This document shows, one piece after another, positions 30,667 to 40,821 of a DNA stretch of 64,000 nucleotides. The position numbers were made by a program, and so were the translations under genes. The notes under the pieces are model-generated. The model was not told where the DNA came from. It searched no databases and saw nothing but the letters and a program-made list of their open reading frames with translations. Source of the stretch: an uncultured Ruminococcus sp. (GTDB taxonomy: Bacteria; Bacillota; Clostridia; Lachnospirales; Lachnospiraceae); contig CAMMBV010000013.1 in assembly GCA_946494335.1 (NCBI GenBank), positions 1-64,000 of the forward strand. Direction: 5' to 3'. Positions within the stretch are counted from its first letter, which is position 1, and each line of letters begins with the position of its first letter.

Positions 30667-32808
30667 CTAAAGCTTCATGGTAAGACTGATTCTTTTCTTG
30701 GCCATATCCACGCCCAGTACTTTGACCTCCACCACATCACCCACGCTTACCACTTCCAGCGGATGTTTGATAAAACGCTGTGACATCTGCGAAATATGAA
30801 CCAGGCCGTCCTGATGAACCCCTATGTCAACAAAAGCACCAAAATCAATTACATTACGAACCGTTCCTTTCAGAATCATCCCCTCTTTCAGGTCCTTCAT
30901 TTCCAGCACATCAGAACGCAGAACCGGCTTGGGCATATCTTCCCGGGGATCCCTTCCGGGTTTACATAATTCATTCACTATATCGCGCAGCGTAGGCTCT
31001 CCTACTCCGATCTTTTCAGCCGTCGCTTTATAATCCTTGATTTTTATACTTTTTGCGCCTGGCTGTACAATCCACTCCGTTCCATATCCCAGGCTTTCCA
31101 GCAGACTTTTTGCCGCTTCATAACTCTCCGGATGAATGCTGGTACAGTCCAAAGGCTGATCTCCTCCCAGAATCCGCATGAAGCCGGCACACTGCTCGTA
31201 AGCCTTTGGGCCCAGTTTCTCCACTTTCAAAAGCTCTTTTCTGTTGGAAAATCTTCCGTTCTTTTCACGGTATGCCACTATGTTTTTCGCCACTGTTTTC
31301 GAAATGCCGGAAATATATTCCAGAAGGGAAGCCGAGGCCGTATTCAGATCAACTCCCACTTTATTGACACAGTCTTCTACCACTCCGGACAGCGTTTCTC
31401 CCAGCTTTTTCTGGTTCATATCGTGCTGGTACTGCCCTACGCCGATGGCTTTGGGATCGATCTTTACCAGTTCCGCCAGAGGATCCTGCAGGCGCCTCGC
31501 AATGGATGCGGCGCTTCTTTGCCCCACATCAAAGGCCGGAAATTCTTCCGTGGCCAGCTTGCTTGCGGAATAGACGGATGCTCCGGCCTCATTGGTGATG
31601 ACATACTGCACCGGCTGGGGTATATCCCGGAATAATTCTACGATAAACTGCTCGGATTCTCTGGAGGCCGTCCCGTTTCCCACTGAAAACAAAGTAATAT
31701 GATATTTTTCAATCATTTTTTTCAGTGTTTCTTTCGCAGCCTGCTGCTTTTCTTTGGTCGTAGGCGCCGTGGGATAAATCACCGCAGTATCCAGCACTTT
31801 CCCGGTGGCGTCCACAACTGCCAGCTTGCACCCTGTCCGAAAAGCCGGATCCCATCCCAGCACCGTCTGACCGGCGATGGGCGGCTGCATCAGAAGCTGC
31901 TCCAGGTTTTTCCCGAAGACCCGGATGGCTCCGTCTTCCGCCTTCTCCGTCAGTTCACTGCGGATCTCCCGTTCAACAGACGGCGCAATCAGTCTGCGGT
32001 AACTGTCTTCCACTGCCGTTTTCAGCGCGGGAGAGGTATAAGGATTTTCCCTGAGAATCACCTGTTTTTCCAGATAATTGAGAATCTCTTCCTCCGGGGC
32101 TGTCAGTCTGACATTCAAAATCTTCTCTTTCTCTCCCCGGTTCAGCGCAAGAATACGGTATCCGGCAATCTGACCGGCCGCTTCCTCAAACTCATAATAG
32201 GTCTCGTACACCGACTGCTGGCCGGCATCTTTGGCCGATGAAGAAATCATCCCCTTTTTCATGGTCAGCTTACGTATATGGCTGCGGTATTTTGCATCGT
32301 CCGCGATATTTTCCGCGATAATATCCAGCGCTCCCGCAATGGCTTCCTGTGCCGTATGCACTTCCTTTTCTTCTGAAATAAAGGTTTGCGCTTCTTTTTC
32401 CAGCGGGTTTTTCGTCATCTGAAGGGTGATGATGCCCGCCAGCGGTTCCAACCCCTTTTCCCTCGCTATAATAGCGCGGGTACGGCGTTTGGGACGGTAG
32501 GGCCTGTAAATATCATCCACCTCCACCAGTGTTTTTGCATTCAAAATACCCTGCTTCAGTTCTTCCGTCAGTTTCCCCTGTTCCTCAATGGCAGTCATCA
32601 CCTGTTTTTTCTTCTCTTCCAGGTTTCTTAAATAATTCAGACGCTCACCCAGATTTCTTAAAACTTCATCATTCAGAGAACCTGTCGCTTCTTTTCTGTA
32701 TCTGGAAATAAAAGGAATGGTGTTCCCCTGATCGATCAGGGATACGGCGGCCTCGGCCTGCCATTTCTTTATATGCAGTTCTTCGCTTAATACCTGATTT
32801 ATGTCCAT
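30667..32808 (-). CDS. tex: Tex family RNA-binding protein (S1 domain)
   Basis: FISRYRKEATGSLNDEVLRNL; ADAIG-type HhH region; C-terminal S1 LKGTVRNVIDFGAFVDIGVHQDGLVHISQ. Confidence 0.96.
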   Translation of the reverse strand: MDINQVLSEELHIKKWQAEAAVSLIDQGNTIPFISRYRKEATGSLNDEVLRNLGERLNYLRNLEEKKKQVMTAIEEQGKLTEELKQGILNAKTLVEVDDIYRPYRPKRRTRAIIAREKGLEPLAGIITLQMTKNPLEKEAQTFISEEKEVHTAQEAIAGALDIIAENIADDAKYRSHIRKLTMKKGMISSSAKDAGQQSVYETYYEFEEAAGQIAGYRILALNRGEKEKILNVRLTAPEEEILNYLEKQVILRENPYTSPALKTAVEDSYRRLIAPSVEREIRSELTEKAEDGAIRVFGKNLEQLLMQPPIAGQTVLGWDPAFRTGCKLAVVDATGKVLDTAVIYPTAPTTKEKQQAAKETLKKMIEKYHITLFSVGNGTASRESEQFIVELFRDIPQPVQYVITNEAGASVYSASKLATEEFPAFDVGQRSAASIARRLQDPLAELVKIDPKAIGVGQYQHDMNQKKLGETLSGVVEDCVNKVGVDLNTASASLLEYISGISKTVAKNIVAYREKNGRFSNRKELLKVEKLGPKAYEQCAGFMRILGGDQPLDCTSIHPESYEAAKSLLESLGYGTEWIVQPGAKSIKIKDYKATAEKIGVGEPTLRDIVNELCKPGRDPREDMPKPVLRSDVLEMKDLKEGMILKGTVRNVIDFGAFVDIGVHQDGLVHISQMSQRFIKHPLEVVSVGDVVEVKVLGVDMAKKRISLTMKL

Positions 32809-32950
32809 AATCTTTGCTCCTCCTGATGCATTCCATACTTTTGTTTACTGATGGTATCAATCCCTTTTTGTTTTGTCAATACTTGTTGTCATACCGCCCT
32901 CTTCATGATAAAATAGATTTACAAATTTTGCAGAAAGCAGGATATGACTT

Positions 32951-33412
32951 ATGGAACAAAACACAAACTATTATGAGTATACGGAACAGGATATGTATCA
33001 ATCCCAGCCATCTGCTCCGCCGCCTCAATCCGGGGCTCTTGCCACAGCTTCCCTTGTGATGGGCATCTGCGGTCTTGTGCTGATCTGCTGCGGAGGATCT
33101 TTCATCCTCGGCGCGCTGGGTATCATCTTTGCTCTTCTGTCCAGAGGCAGAGGCCGGATGAGCGGTTCCGCAAAAGCGGGACTTATTCTCTCTATCGTCG
33201 GAATCGTACTGTCCATAGCCATTTACACATTCTATATTATCAGTCTTTTCGCCTCGGGACAGTTTGATGAAATCATGGATACCTATGACTATTATTATAA
33301 TTATGGCGAAGATGATTATTATGATTATGATGACTACAGTGATTACTATGATTTCAACGAGGACCAGCTGAACGATCTGCTGCAGCAATACCAGCAGGGC
33401 GGAGATCTTTAA
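32951..33412 (+). CDS. DUF4190-like membrane protein with Asp/Tyr-rich C-terminal tail
   Basis: Two TM segments (ALATASLVMGICGLVLICCGGSFILGALGIIFALLSRG) and tail DTYDYYYNYGEDDYYDYDDYSDYYDFNED. Confidence 0.75.
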   Translation: MEQNTNYYEYTEQDMYQSQPSAPPPQSGALATASLVMGICGLVLICCGGSFILGALGIIFALLSRGRGRMSGSAKAGLILSIVGIVLSIAIYTFYIISLFASGQFDEIMDTYDYYYNYGEDDYYDYDDYSDYYDFNEDQLNDLLQQYQQGGDL

Positions 33413-33735
33413 AGTCTGATGTCGGCCAGAATCAGAAGGAGATTTTTTACGATCCAATTGGCGAGAATAATCGCCGCCCCCAGATACAGATACCGGTTTT
33501 TAAAAATCATACCGATTTTCCACCGGCCGTGCACCGCTTTTTCTATTACATGACTGAACACATACCACCCCAACAGCACCGCTGTGTAAGCTACGACCGG
33601 GTGGTACCACAGGGACAGCAAAACATGCCCTTTCAGCAGTTCCAGTACAGCGCGGGTTCCGCCGCATCCAGGGCAGTACAGTCCCGTTAACTGGTAAAAA
33701 AAGCAGGGATGCAGCAAAATATCTTTAATGATCAT
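33409..33735 (-). CDS. DUF2752 domain-containing membrane protein
   Basis: CFFYQLTGLYCPGCGGTRAVLELLKGHVLLSLWYHP. Confidence 0.88.
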   Translation of the reverse strand: MIIKDILLHPCFFYQLTGLYCPGCGGTRAVLELLKGHVLLSLWYHPVVAYTAVLLGWYVFSHVIEKAVHGRWKIGMIFKNRYLYLGAAIILANWIVKNLLLILADIRL

Positions 33736-33822
33736 TCTCTCCTCCGGTTTCTGATGTCAGTTTATATCACGGATATTGTATCACAGACCCCAAACAGAAT
33801 AAAGAAAATGGAGTAAATTATC

Positions 33823-34599
33823 ATGAAACGTTCATCCAAGGAATTAAAGGAAATCGCCAGAGAAGCTCTGATGGGTACGTATGGAACCTTTGCTCTGGCC
33901 TTTCTGATATATTTTTTAATCGCATTTATCATCGAACTGATCCCGATGCTGTTTATCCGGGACGACACCATCGGCAGTCTGATCATTTCTCAGCTGGTGG
34001 CTTTTATTTTAAGCCTGCTTATCAGCGTTCTGACTGCCGGCTTTCAGAAAATCTCTCTGAACATCAGCCGCGGCGAATATGCCGGAGCGGGAGATTTATT
34101 TTACTGTTTCCGCCATCATCCGGACCGGTTTATCATCGTATCACTCCTGACGGGACTGATTGCATTTGCTTTCCAGATTCCCACTGTCGGGCTGGGCGTC
34201 TGGCTGGTCGGTACCAATCAGGCCTATCACACCCCGCTGGCTTATGTGGGATGGATTATACTCGTGGCTTTTATTATGGCCATCCTGGCCTATCTGGTGA
34301 TCCTGCGGTTTGCTCTGTCCATCATTCTGCTGATCGACAATCCGGACATGGGCGCCATTGAGGCCATGAAAACCAGTTCCCACCTGATGCGCGGGAACCT
34401 GGGCCGTTATTTCTATCTGACCATCAGCTTTATCGGCCTGACACTGCTTGCCATCCTGTCCGCCGGTATCGGCCTGATCTGGGTTACTCCTTACATGAAC
34501 ATGACTTACATTGAATTTTACCGGGAAGTCACCGGTGAACTGGACGGCGGTCCCAGAGAAAATAATTATACCGAGGAATATTCTTATCAGCAGCTTTAA
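33823..34599 (+). CDS. DUF975 family membrane protein
   Basis: RSSKELKEIAREALMGTYGTF...FLISLNISRGE-like region, AIEAMKTSSHLMRGNLGRYFYL. Confidence 0.85.
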   Translation: MKRSSKELKEIAREALMGTYGTFALAFLIYFLIAFIIELIPMLFIRDDTIGSLIISQLVAFILSLLISVLTAGFQKISLNISRGEYAGAGDLFYCFRHHPDRFIIVSLLTGLIAFAFQIPTVGLGVWLVGTNQAYHTPLAYVGWIILVAFIMAILAYLVILRFALSIILLIDNPDMGAIEAMKTSSHLMRGNLGRYFYLTISFIGLTLLAILSAGIGLIWVTPYMNMTYIEFYREVTGELDGGPRENNYTEEYSYQQL

Positions 34600-34611
34600 T
34601 GCATGACAAAA

Positions 34612-34653
34612 ACAGATGAGGTTTCCCATCAGGGAAACCCCACCTGTTTTTTA
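34612..34653 (+). terminator. Rho-independent terminator downstream of the DUF975 gene
   Basis: ACAGATGAGGTTTCCCATCAGGGAAACCCCACCTGTTTTTT. Confidence 0.75.
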
Positions 34654-34659
34654 TTTCAT

Positions 34660-36072
34660 TCAGAACAGATTTTCCATATATTTTTTCAGATCTTTATCCA
34701 CCTGTGAATCCAGCGTGGACTCTCCGTATTCAGCCAGGATCTTTTTCCATTTTGCGTTTGCTCTCTGTGCTGCAGTCAGGCTTCCTTTCTCCTCCCACTG
34801 CCCCGGAGTCAGGCGGTCGCTGAGCGTGGGTCTGTAAAATTCATCTCTGAAATGCTCCAGGGTGTGCTCATGAATCAGGAAGTTGCCCTGTGGACCGACT
34901 TCTTCGATCACATCGTAGGCCAGCGATTCTTCATCCACTGTGACGCCGCGCATAATCCGTTTTACGTAGCCTACGATCTCATTGTCGATAATCAGCTGTT
35001 CATAGGACGCCGTATTATAAGAGTCCAGAATTCCAACCGCATGAAGCATGAAATTGCCGCCGGAAATCGGTCCTGCCATCAGTGTCAGAGCCGCCTCATA
35101 TCCTGCCTGTGCATCCGGAACCTTGGAATCTGACAAAGCGCCGCTGGTCCGGCACGGAATCTGATAATACTGGCAGAGCTGTCCGTTGATGATGGAAATC
35201 ACCGCATCTTCCGGTGAGCCGATGGAAAGCATGGCATTGCTCATCTCACAGTTGGAACCTGCCGCCGCATAGATAACCGGAGTCCCCGGACTGACGGTCT
35301 GGGCCACCACAATGCCCGCCAGCACCTCGGCATTTTGTACCGACACCAGGCCCACCAGAGTCGTCGGAGCGGATACTCCTGCGATGGAGAGAGAATTGAT
35401 CATCTGGGGCTGTCTTGTCTCGGCATAGGCCATCAATGCTCCCATCATGTTATCCGCATAGGCCAGAGGAGTCAGCGTACAGGGAATCGAAACAATAATC
35501 GGCTTCTCCCGAATCGCGTCCAGTCCTCCAAAGGCCAGCGAAGCCATTTCAATGCACTGTTTCGCATTATCATAGCCCAGCGAACTTCCCATAAACGGCT
35601 TTTCACTGTATTTCAGTGTATTATACACCATCTCGTAGGGCCTGCGCTCCACCGGAACATCGTTGGGCTCACAGGGGATCTGACTTTGAATATCCACATT
35701 TTCCAGACGGTCAATGATTTTAATAAAATTGATAAAATCCTCCATGGTACTGGGACGGCGTCCATGATCCAGATCGCTTACATTGGAAGAACAGTTTGGA
35801 CCGGCATACACCGTATTCCCGGTTGAGATTTCTGCATTGTATTTTGAATTCCGACCGTACATGGTAAAAGAAGAAGGACAAAGTTTAATGGCGTCTTCCA
35901 CCATTTTACCGGGAAAGCGGACAATATTTCCATCAATTTTGGCTCCTGCTTTCTCAAGCGCATCTTTTGCAGGCTGATAAGTGATTACCACACCGATATT
36001 TTCCAGTATTCTCAGAGAATTTTCATGGATCTTCTCAATGTCATTTTGTGTTAATAATTGAAATTTTTGCAT
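34660..36072 (-). CDS. MttB-family (trimethylamine methyltransferase superfamily, non-pyrrolysine) corrinoid methyltransferase
   Basis: Full-length 470-aa MttB-like ORF (NDIEKIHENSLRILENIGV; GPNCSSNVSDLDHGRRPSTMEDFINFIKI); no in-frame amber codon. Confidence 0.88.
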   Translation of the reverse strand: MQKFQLLTQNDIEKIHENSLRILENIGVVITYQPAKDALEKAGAKIDGNIVRFPGKMVEDAIKLCPSSFTMYGRNSKYNAEISTGNTVYAGPNCSSNVSDLDHGRRPSTMEDFINFIKIIDRLENVDIQSQIPCEPNDVPVERRPYEMVYNTLKYSEKPFMGSSLGYDNAKQCIEMASLAFGGLDAIREKPIIVSIPCTLTPLAYADNMMGALMAYAETRQPQMINSLSIAGVSAPTTLVGLVSVQNAEVLAGIVVAQTVSPGTPVIYAAAGSNCEMSNAMLSIGSPEDAVISIINGQLCQYYQIPCRTSGALSDSKVPDAQAGYEAALTLMAGPISGGNFMLHAVGILDSYNTASYEQLIIDNEIVGYVKRIMRGVTVDEESLAYDVIEEVGPQGNFLIHEHTLEHFRDEFYRPTLSDRLTPGQWEEKGSLTAAQRANAKWKKILAEYGESTLDSQVDKDLKKYMENLF

Positions 36073-36172
36073 AATTTTCCTCCCTTTGCTCTTTTATGCA
36101 TGATAAAGATTTACTTTTTTCGTTTTTTACGCTATGATACCAGTTAGAATAGCGGAGGTTATAACAGTCATT

Positions 36173-36814
36173 ATGATAAACAAGAAAAAACTGGATCTGA
36201 TTTTTGCTGTCCATGAAATGTTAAAAACCACCAGCCCCGAGCTGATAAAAATCCGGGACGTGGCCGCTGCCGCCAACTGCAACAGCGCCATTATCTACCG
36301 GCATTTCGACAATCTGGAGCACTTAATCCTGATTGCCTCCATAAAATTCCTGGAGGACTACCTCTTTGATCTCCAGGATGTTACCAGAAACAATACCGAC
36401 CCCCTGGAAGTAGAGATCACTACATGGCGCATTTTTGCCAAATACGCTTTTATGCACATCGAAATATTCGATCTGCTTTTCTGGGGCAAGTACAAAGAAA
36501 ATCTGGGCGACTCCATTTATGAATATTATAAAATGTTCCCCGAACAATGGCAGCACTTAAACGGCCTTTACACCATCGTATTTTTTAACAATGATTTACA
36601 GGAACGAAACAGAGTTATCCTGGATCAGGCAGCCAACGCGGGTTATTTCAAACCTTCCGACGTCCCGCTGCTGGCCAATCTGCAGTGCTGTTTTCTCCAC
36701 GGCATGATGATGGATTACAAAAACACTTACCGTCAGCCCGGCGTTCCGGAAAAAGCCGCCGCCCTTTTTATGGAGACACTCCTGTCCCTCCAGAAGCGCT
36801 ACCGTCTCAAATAA
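36173..36814 (+). CDS. TetR/AcrR-family transcriptional regulator
   Basis: IRDVAAAANCNSAIIYRHFDNLEHLILIASIKFLEDY HTH; start chosen at MINKKKLDL. Confidence 0.85.
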   Translation: MINKKKLDLIFAVHEMLKTTSPELIKIRDVAAAANCNSAIIYRHFDNLEHLILIASIKFLEDYLFDLQDVTRNNTDPLEVEITTWRIFAKYAFMHIEIFDLLFWGKYKENLGDSIYEYYKMFPEQWQHLNGLYTIVFFNNDLQERNRVILDQAANAGYFKPSDVPLLANLQCCFLHGMMMDYKNTYRQPGVPEKAAALFMETLLSLQKRYRLK

Positions 36815-37607
36815 CTTTGCCCGATATTTTCACCGGAAAAGAAAGATCCATTTTCTTAAGCAGCTTTACTTTTTCATAAGCATCTGCAAAAGACATGGCC
36901 GGCAGATGCTTCAGTTCATACTCTCTTCCCAGGCTCTCATAGGCAGACAGGCCCAGGCGATGATAGGGGAGAAATTCCAGCTCCCTGCAGGATTTCAGCT
37001 CTTCGCAGTAACGGGCGGTGGCCTGGATATTTTCCCGGCCGTCATTGATATCCCAGATCAGGGGAACACGGATGGAAATGGTATTTGGCGGACAGATAAG
37101 AGCCGCCTTTTTTATATTTTCCAGAATGCTTTCATTTCCCACGCCGGTCCACTTTTTGTGAAGAGTACTGTCCATCATTTTCACATCCGCATAAAATCCA
37201 TCCAGCCACGGAAGCAGTTTCCTCACATTTTCAAAATCTCCGTACATGTCCAGCTCCGCCATGGTATGAATCTCCGATTCTTTGCATTCCATCAGCAGTT
37301 CCCTTGCAAAATCCGCCTGGCACAGCACGTCCCCTCCGCTTAAAGTGACGCCCCCCTGGGAGTGATAAAAGAAAATTTCATCCTTTCGTATTTCCTTCAT
37401 CACCTGAGCTGTCGTCATCTCTTTGCCGAATATACCGGCGCGCCCGGCCCGCAGGCAGGATTCCGGCTTCATTTTCTGCGATTCCGGGGCGGCGCACCAT
37501 TTGCAGCGCAGGGGACATCCCTTAAAAAACACCACGGTCCGAAGGCCCTTTCCGTCATTGGGCGATATCCGCTCTATTCTCAGAATCCAGGCTGACTTCA
37601 TCAGCAC
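36807..37607 (-). CDS. Glycyl-radical enzyme activating enzyme (radical SAM)
   Basis: CPLRCKWC radical-SAM motif, GVTLSGGDVLCQADFARELL; adjacent to GRE. Confidence 0.93.
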   Translation of the reverse strand: MLMKSAWILRIERISPNDGKGLRTVVFFKGCPLRCKWCAAPESQKMKPESCLRAGRAGIFGKEMTTAQVMKEIRKDEIFFYHSQGGVTLSGGDVLCQADFARELLMECKESEIHTMAELDMYGDFENVRKLLPWLDGFYADVKMMDSTLHKKWTGVGNESILENIKKAALICPPNTISIRVPLIWDINDGRENIQATARYCEELKSCRELEFLPYHRLGLSAYESLGREYELKHLPAMSFADAYEKVKLLKKMDLSFPVKISGKVI

Positions 37608-39979
37608 ACCGTCCCATGGGCCGTACGCGCGATAATATCATCCTGCACTTCTTTGCCCAGCTCCACAAAGTACGCCGTATAACCTGCCACCCGAATTAAC
37701 AGCCCTTTATAATCCTCCGGATGTTTCTGCGCATCCAGCAGAACCTCTTTGTCGATCACATTAAACTGCACATGAAATACTCCCAGCGTGCACATACTCT
37801 TCAAAAATGACATCAAAAGCGGCGTCGAATTTTCATCTTTGTTAAATGCCGGATCCAGTTTCAGATTGAGCAGAGTTCCCTGACCAAAACGCCCATGGGG
37901 AATGCAGGAAACGGATTTGATAATCGCTCCCATTCCTTCCTTATCCGTTCCCGCGCCGGGGCTTACCCCGTCGGCCAGGGGTACGTATGCCTTCCGCCCG
38001 GATGGCAGAGCTCCCACCTCAAGGCCAAAGGGTGTATTTCCGGATACCGGAAGAATTCCAGCCGTCATATGGCCAAATCTGCTGTCATAAGATTCGATCA
38101 GATCAGCGATAAAGGTAAACATATGAGCCGTCAGGCTGTTGATCTCTTCCTCATCATTTCCGTATTTGGGACTTTCCAGGCACATTTCCCGTACTCTCTC
38201 ATATCCTTCAAAGTCATGCTCCAGCGCTTCCACAAGAGTTTTCATATCCAGAAGTTTCGTATCGTATACCAGATGCTTCACCGCAGCGATACTGTTGATC
38301 AGATCAGCCACACCGATGGCGTCCAGACCATTTCCCACATTATACTTGGGACCTCCCCATGCGTAATCCTTCGCCTTCTCGATACACTCTTTAAACGACA
38401 GTGACAAGGCAGGGCAGACCCGCTCCATACAGATATCGTCATTCACATGGTTTCCCGCCACCATGGCTTTGATCACATAACGAATCTGGTCCTTTACAGC
38501 CTCAAGAAACTGCTCAAAAGTTTCAAATTCAACAGGATTTCCCGTCTTTGCCGATGCATCCACTCCATATTTCCTGCTGCGTCCATTATTCAGCGCAAAC
38601 TCCACCACCGAACCCAGGTTGTAATCTGCATAGGAAGTGTAGCAGTGCATCCGGCCCGACAGATTTGTCTCCACACAGCCGCAGGGATTCCAGTCATACG
38701 CTTCTTTTAGCGGAACCCCCTTGTTCAGCATCATCTGAATTCCCACTTCATCGCTGTGGAAAGCGGGAAAACCGGTCCCCAGCTTCATCAGTTCCACCAC
38801 TTTTTTCAGGAACTTATTAGGATTTCTGGCCATATTATACCGAACGGATAGGGAGGGCTGATAAAGCTGCACATCCATGGTAGCCTGCAGGATCATGTAA
38901 GAGAGATCATTGACTGCATCCATTCCATTTTCATCCACACCGCCCACACAGATATTTTGAAACATAGGATACCCTGCTGAAAATTTTGCCGTGATCTCAT
39001 CCTGGAACAGACAGGGTTCGCTGAATTTGACCCAAAGACAGTCCAGCAGCTCCTGCGCCTGATCCTCTGTCAGCCTTCCCGCTTCCAGATCCGCCTTGTA
39101 ATAAGGGTACAGATACTGATCCATGCGTCCCGGATTATAGCTGGCAGCGTTTTGTTCCATAAAAATACATGTGTGATATATGTAAAATGACTGTATGGCT
39201 TCCCGGAAGGTCCTGGCCGGTTTCTCCGGAACACGGCTGCAGACTTTTGCGATTTCCAGCAGCTCTTTTCTTCTGGCAGAATCCTTTTCTTCCTCCGCCA
39301 TCTCCCCGGCCTTTTGCGCATACCGTTTAGCCAGTATTCCAATCCCCTCCGCACACAGGCTCAGTGCGCGCAGATAAACCATTTTCTGATAGTGGCCCGG
39401 TTTTGTAATATCAAGTGTTTCCCTTACTTTTTCTATTCTGCTGCGGATTCCTTCCAGCCCTTCCCTGATCACCATCTCATACCCGGCTGTCGTCTCTCCC
39501 CAGCCCCGCACCGCTTTGCGGTTGATATACAGTACGCCGCAGTCTCTTAATATTCTGGTCGTCTCCGGAATCTGACAAAGCCATTTTTCATATGTGGATC
39601 TGCCTTTCCAGTACGGGCGTATCTCCTCCACAAAGATCCGGCGGTCTTCCTCTCTCAGAAAAAACGGATCATACTCTCTTGTACTGATGGTATCAAGCTC
39701 CGCATCCAATACCGACCAGCAGGTATCCGGACAGAGGAGCCCCCCTCTTTGTTTACTTCCGGAATTCCCCACAATCAGCTCATCTTCCCAGATCTTAACC
39801 GTTTTTTCCATACATTGTTTCCGAAAAGCATAGGCTTTTTGTACCACCTGAGGTTCTCCTTCTGATTCCTGAAAACCTCTGGTCAAAATGCGGGCATTTT
39901 CCAGATCCATCTCCGGTCTGACAGCCAGCACCCGCTCCTTCAGCCGCCTGACTCGCTCCATATATTTTTTCTCTTCCAT
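37601..39979 (-). CDS. Glycyl radical enzyme (PFL-like; candidate hydroxyproline- or N-methylhydroxyproline-type dehydratase)
   Basis: Glycyl motif LLIRVAGYTAYFVELGKEVQDDIIART; thiyl-site region NPCGCVETN; adjacent ProC-like reductase. Confidence 0.9.
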   Translation of the reverse strand: MEEKKYMERVRRLKERVLAVRPEMDLENARILTRGFQESEGEPQVVQKAYAFRKQCMEKTVKIWEDELIVGNSGSKQRGGLLCPDTCWSVLDAELDTISTREYDPFFLREEDRRIFVEEIRPYWKGRSTYEKWLCQIPETTRILRDCGVLYINRKAVRGWGETTAGYEMVIREGLEGIRSRIEKVRETLDITKPGHYQKMVYLRALSLCAEGIGILAKRYAQKAGEMAEEEKDSARRKELLEIAKVCSRVPEKPARTFREAIQSFYIYHTCIFMEQNAASYNPGRMDQYLYPYYKADLEAGRLTEDQAQELLDCLWVKFSEPCLFQDEITAKFSAGYPMFQNICVGGVDENGMDAVNDLSYMILQATMDVQLYQPSLSVRYNMARNPNKFLKKVVELMKLGTGFPAFHSDEVGIQMMLNKGVPLKEAYDWNPCGCVETNLSGRMHCYTSYADYNLGSVVEFALNNGRSRKYGVDASAKTGNPVEFETFEQFLEAVKDQIRYVIKAMVAGNHVNDDICMERVCPALSLSFKECIEKAKDYAWGGPKYNVGNGLDAIGVADLINSIAAVKHLVYDTKLLDMKTLVEALEHDFEGYERVREMCLESPKYGNDEEEINSLTAHMFTFIADLIESYDSRFGHMTAGILPVSGNTPFGLEVGALPSGRKAYVPLADGVSPGAGTDKEGMGAIIKSVSCIPHGRFGQGTLLNLKLDPAFNKDENSTPLLMSFLKSMCTLGVFHVQFNVIDKEVLLDAQKHPEDYKGLLIRVAGYTAYFVELGKEVQDDIIARTAHGTVC

Positions 39980-39996
39980 AATATCCACTCCCAGCA

Positions 39997-40803
39997 TTAC
40001 AGTTTTCCCAGTTCAATACACCGGTCAACGCAGGCTTTCACGCCTTCCGACAGGCAGCTGTCAAATCCCAGTTCCTCCATCTTTTCCAGCGCCGCCACCG
40101 TTGTTCCGCCCGGCAGCCGTAATTTACCTTCCAGAGTTTCCACGCTCATCCCGGAATCCAGAATTGTCTGGGCGCTTCCCTTCATGGTCTGTGCAAAAAG
40201 GCGGATGGCCGTCTCCCTTTCAAATCCCAGACGCACCGCCTCTTCCACAATTACCCTGGTCATGTGATAAAAATATCCCGGTGCGGAACCGTTAAAGGCA
40301 ACCACTTCCGTCATCAGCTTTTCCGGAATCTCTTCCAGGATGCCGCAGCTTCCAAGAAATTTCTCTACTTTCTTATAACCCTCTTCCGACACACTGTCCG
40401 TGTGAGAAACAGCAAACGCTCCCATTCCCACCTGTGCCGTCAGAGTCGGCATACAGCGAACCACTTTACAGTCCATCCCCAGATGCTCCTGATACCACTG
40501 ATTGGTAATCCCCGCCACAACCGACAGAATCACAGTATCTTTGTGGAAAGCTCCTTTTACTTCCTCTATGACGGAGCCGATCACCTGGGGCGTTACCGCC
40601 ATGAGAACCACCGGGGCTCCTGATACCAGCTGCCCAATGGACTCATAAACCTCATACCCTTTGGCCGAAAACTCTGCTCTGACTGTCTCTGAGATATCAA
40701 AAACACCGATCTCACTGTTGGAAAAAGCTCCTCCTTTTTCCACACCCGCCAGGATGGCCCTTACGATATTACCTCCTCCGATACATCTTACTTTTGCACT
40801 CAT
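39997..40803 (-). CDS. Pyrroline-5-carboxylate reductase-like protein (second ProC paralog)
   Basis: VRCIGGGNIVRAILAGV; LRLPGGTTVAALEKMEELGFDSCLSEGVKACVDR. Confidence 0.85.
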   Translation of the reverse strand: MSAKVRCIGGGNIVRAILAGVEKGGAFSNSEIGVFDISETVRAEFSAKGYEVYESIGQLVSGAPVVLMAVTPQVIGSVIEEVKGAFHKDTVILSVVAGITNQWYQEHLGMDCKVVRCMPTLTAQVGMGAFAVSHTDSVSEEGYKKVEKFLGSCGILEEIPEKLMTEVVAFNGSAPGYFYHMTRVIVEEAVRLGFERETAIRLFAQTMKGSAQTILDSGMSVETLEGKLRLPGGTTVAALEKMEELGFDSCLSEGVKACVDRCIELGKL

Positions 40804-40821
40804 ACTTTTCTTCTCCTTTCT

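Noticed and set aside
34660-36072. Pyrrolysine-type MttB with in-frame amber
   Set aside because: The 470-aa ORF is uninterrupted by TAG, so it is a non-Pyl MttB homolog.
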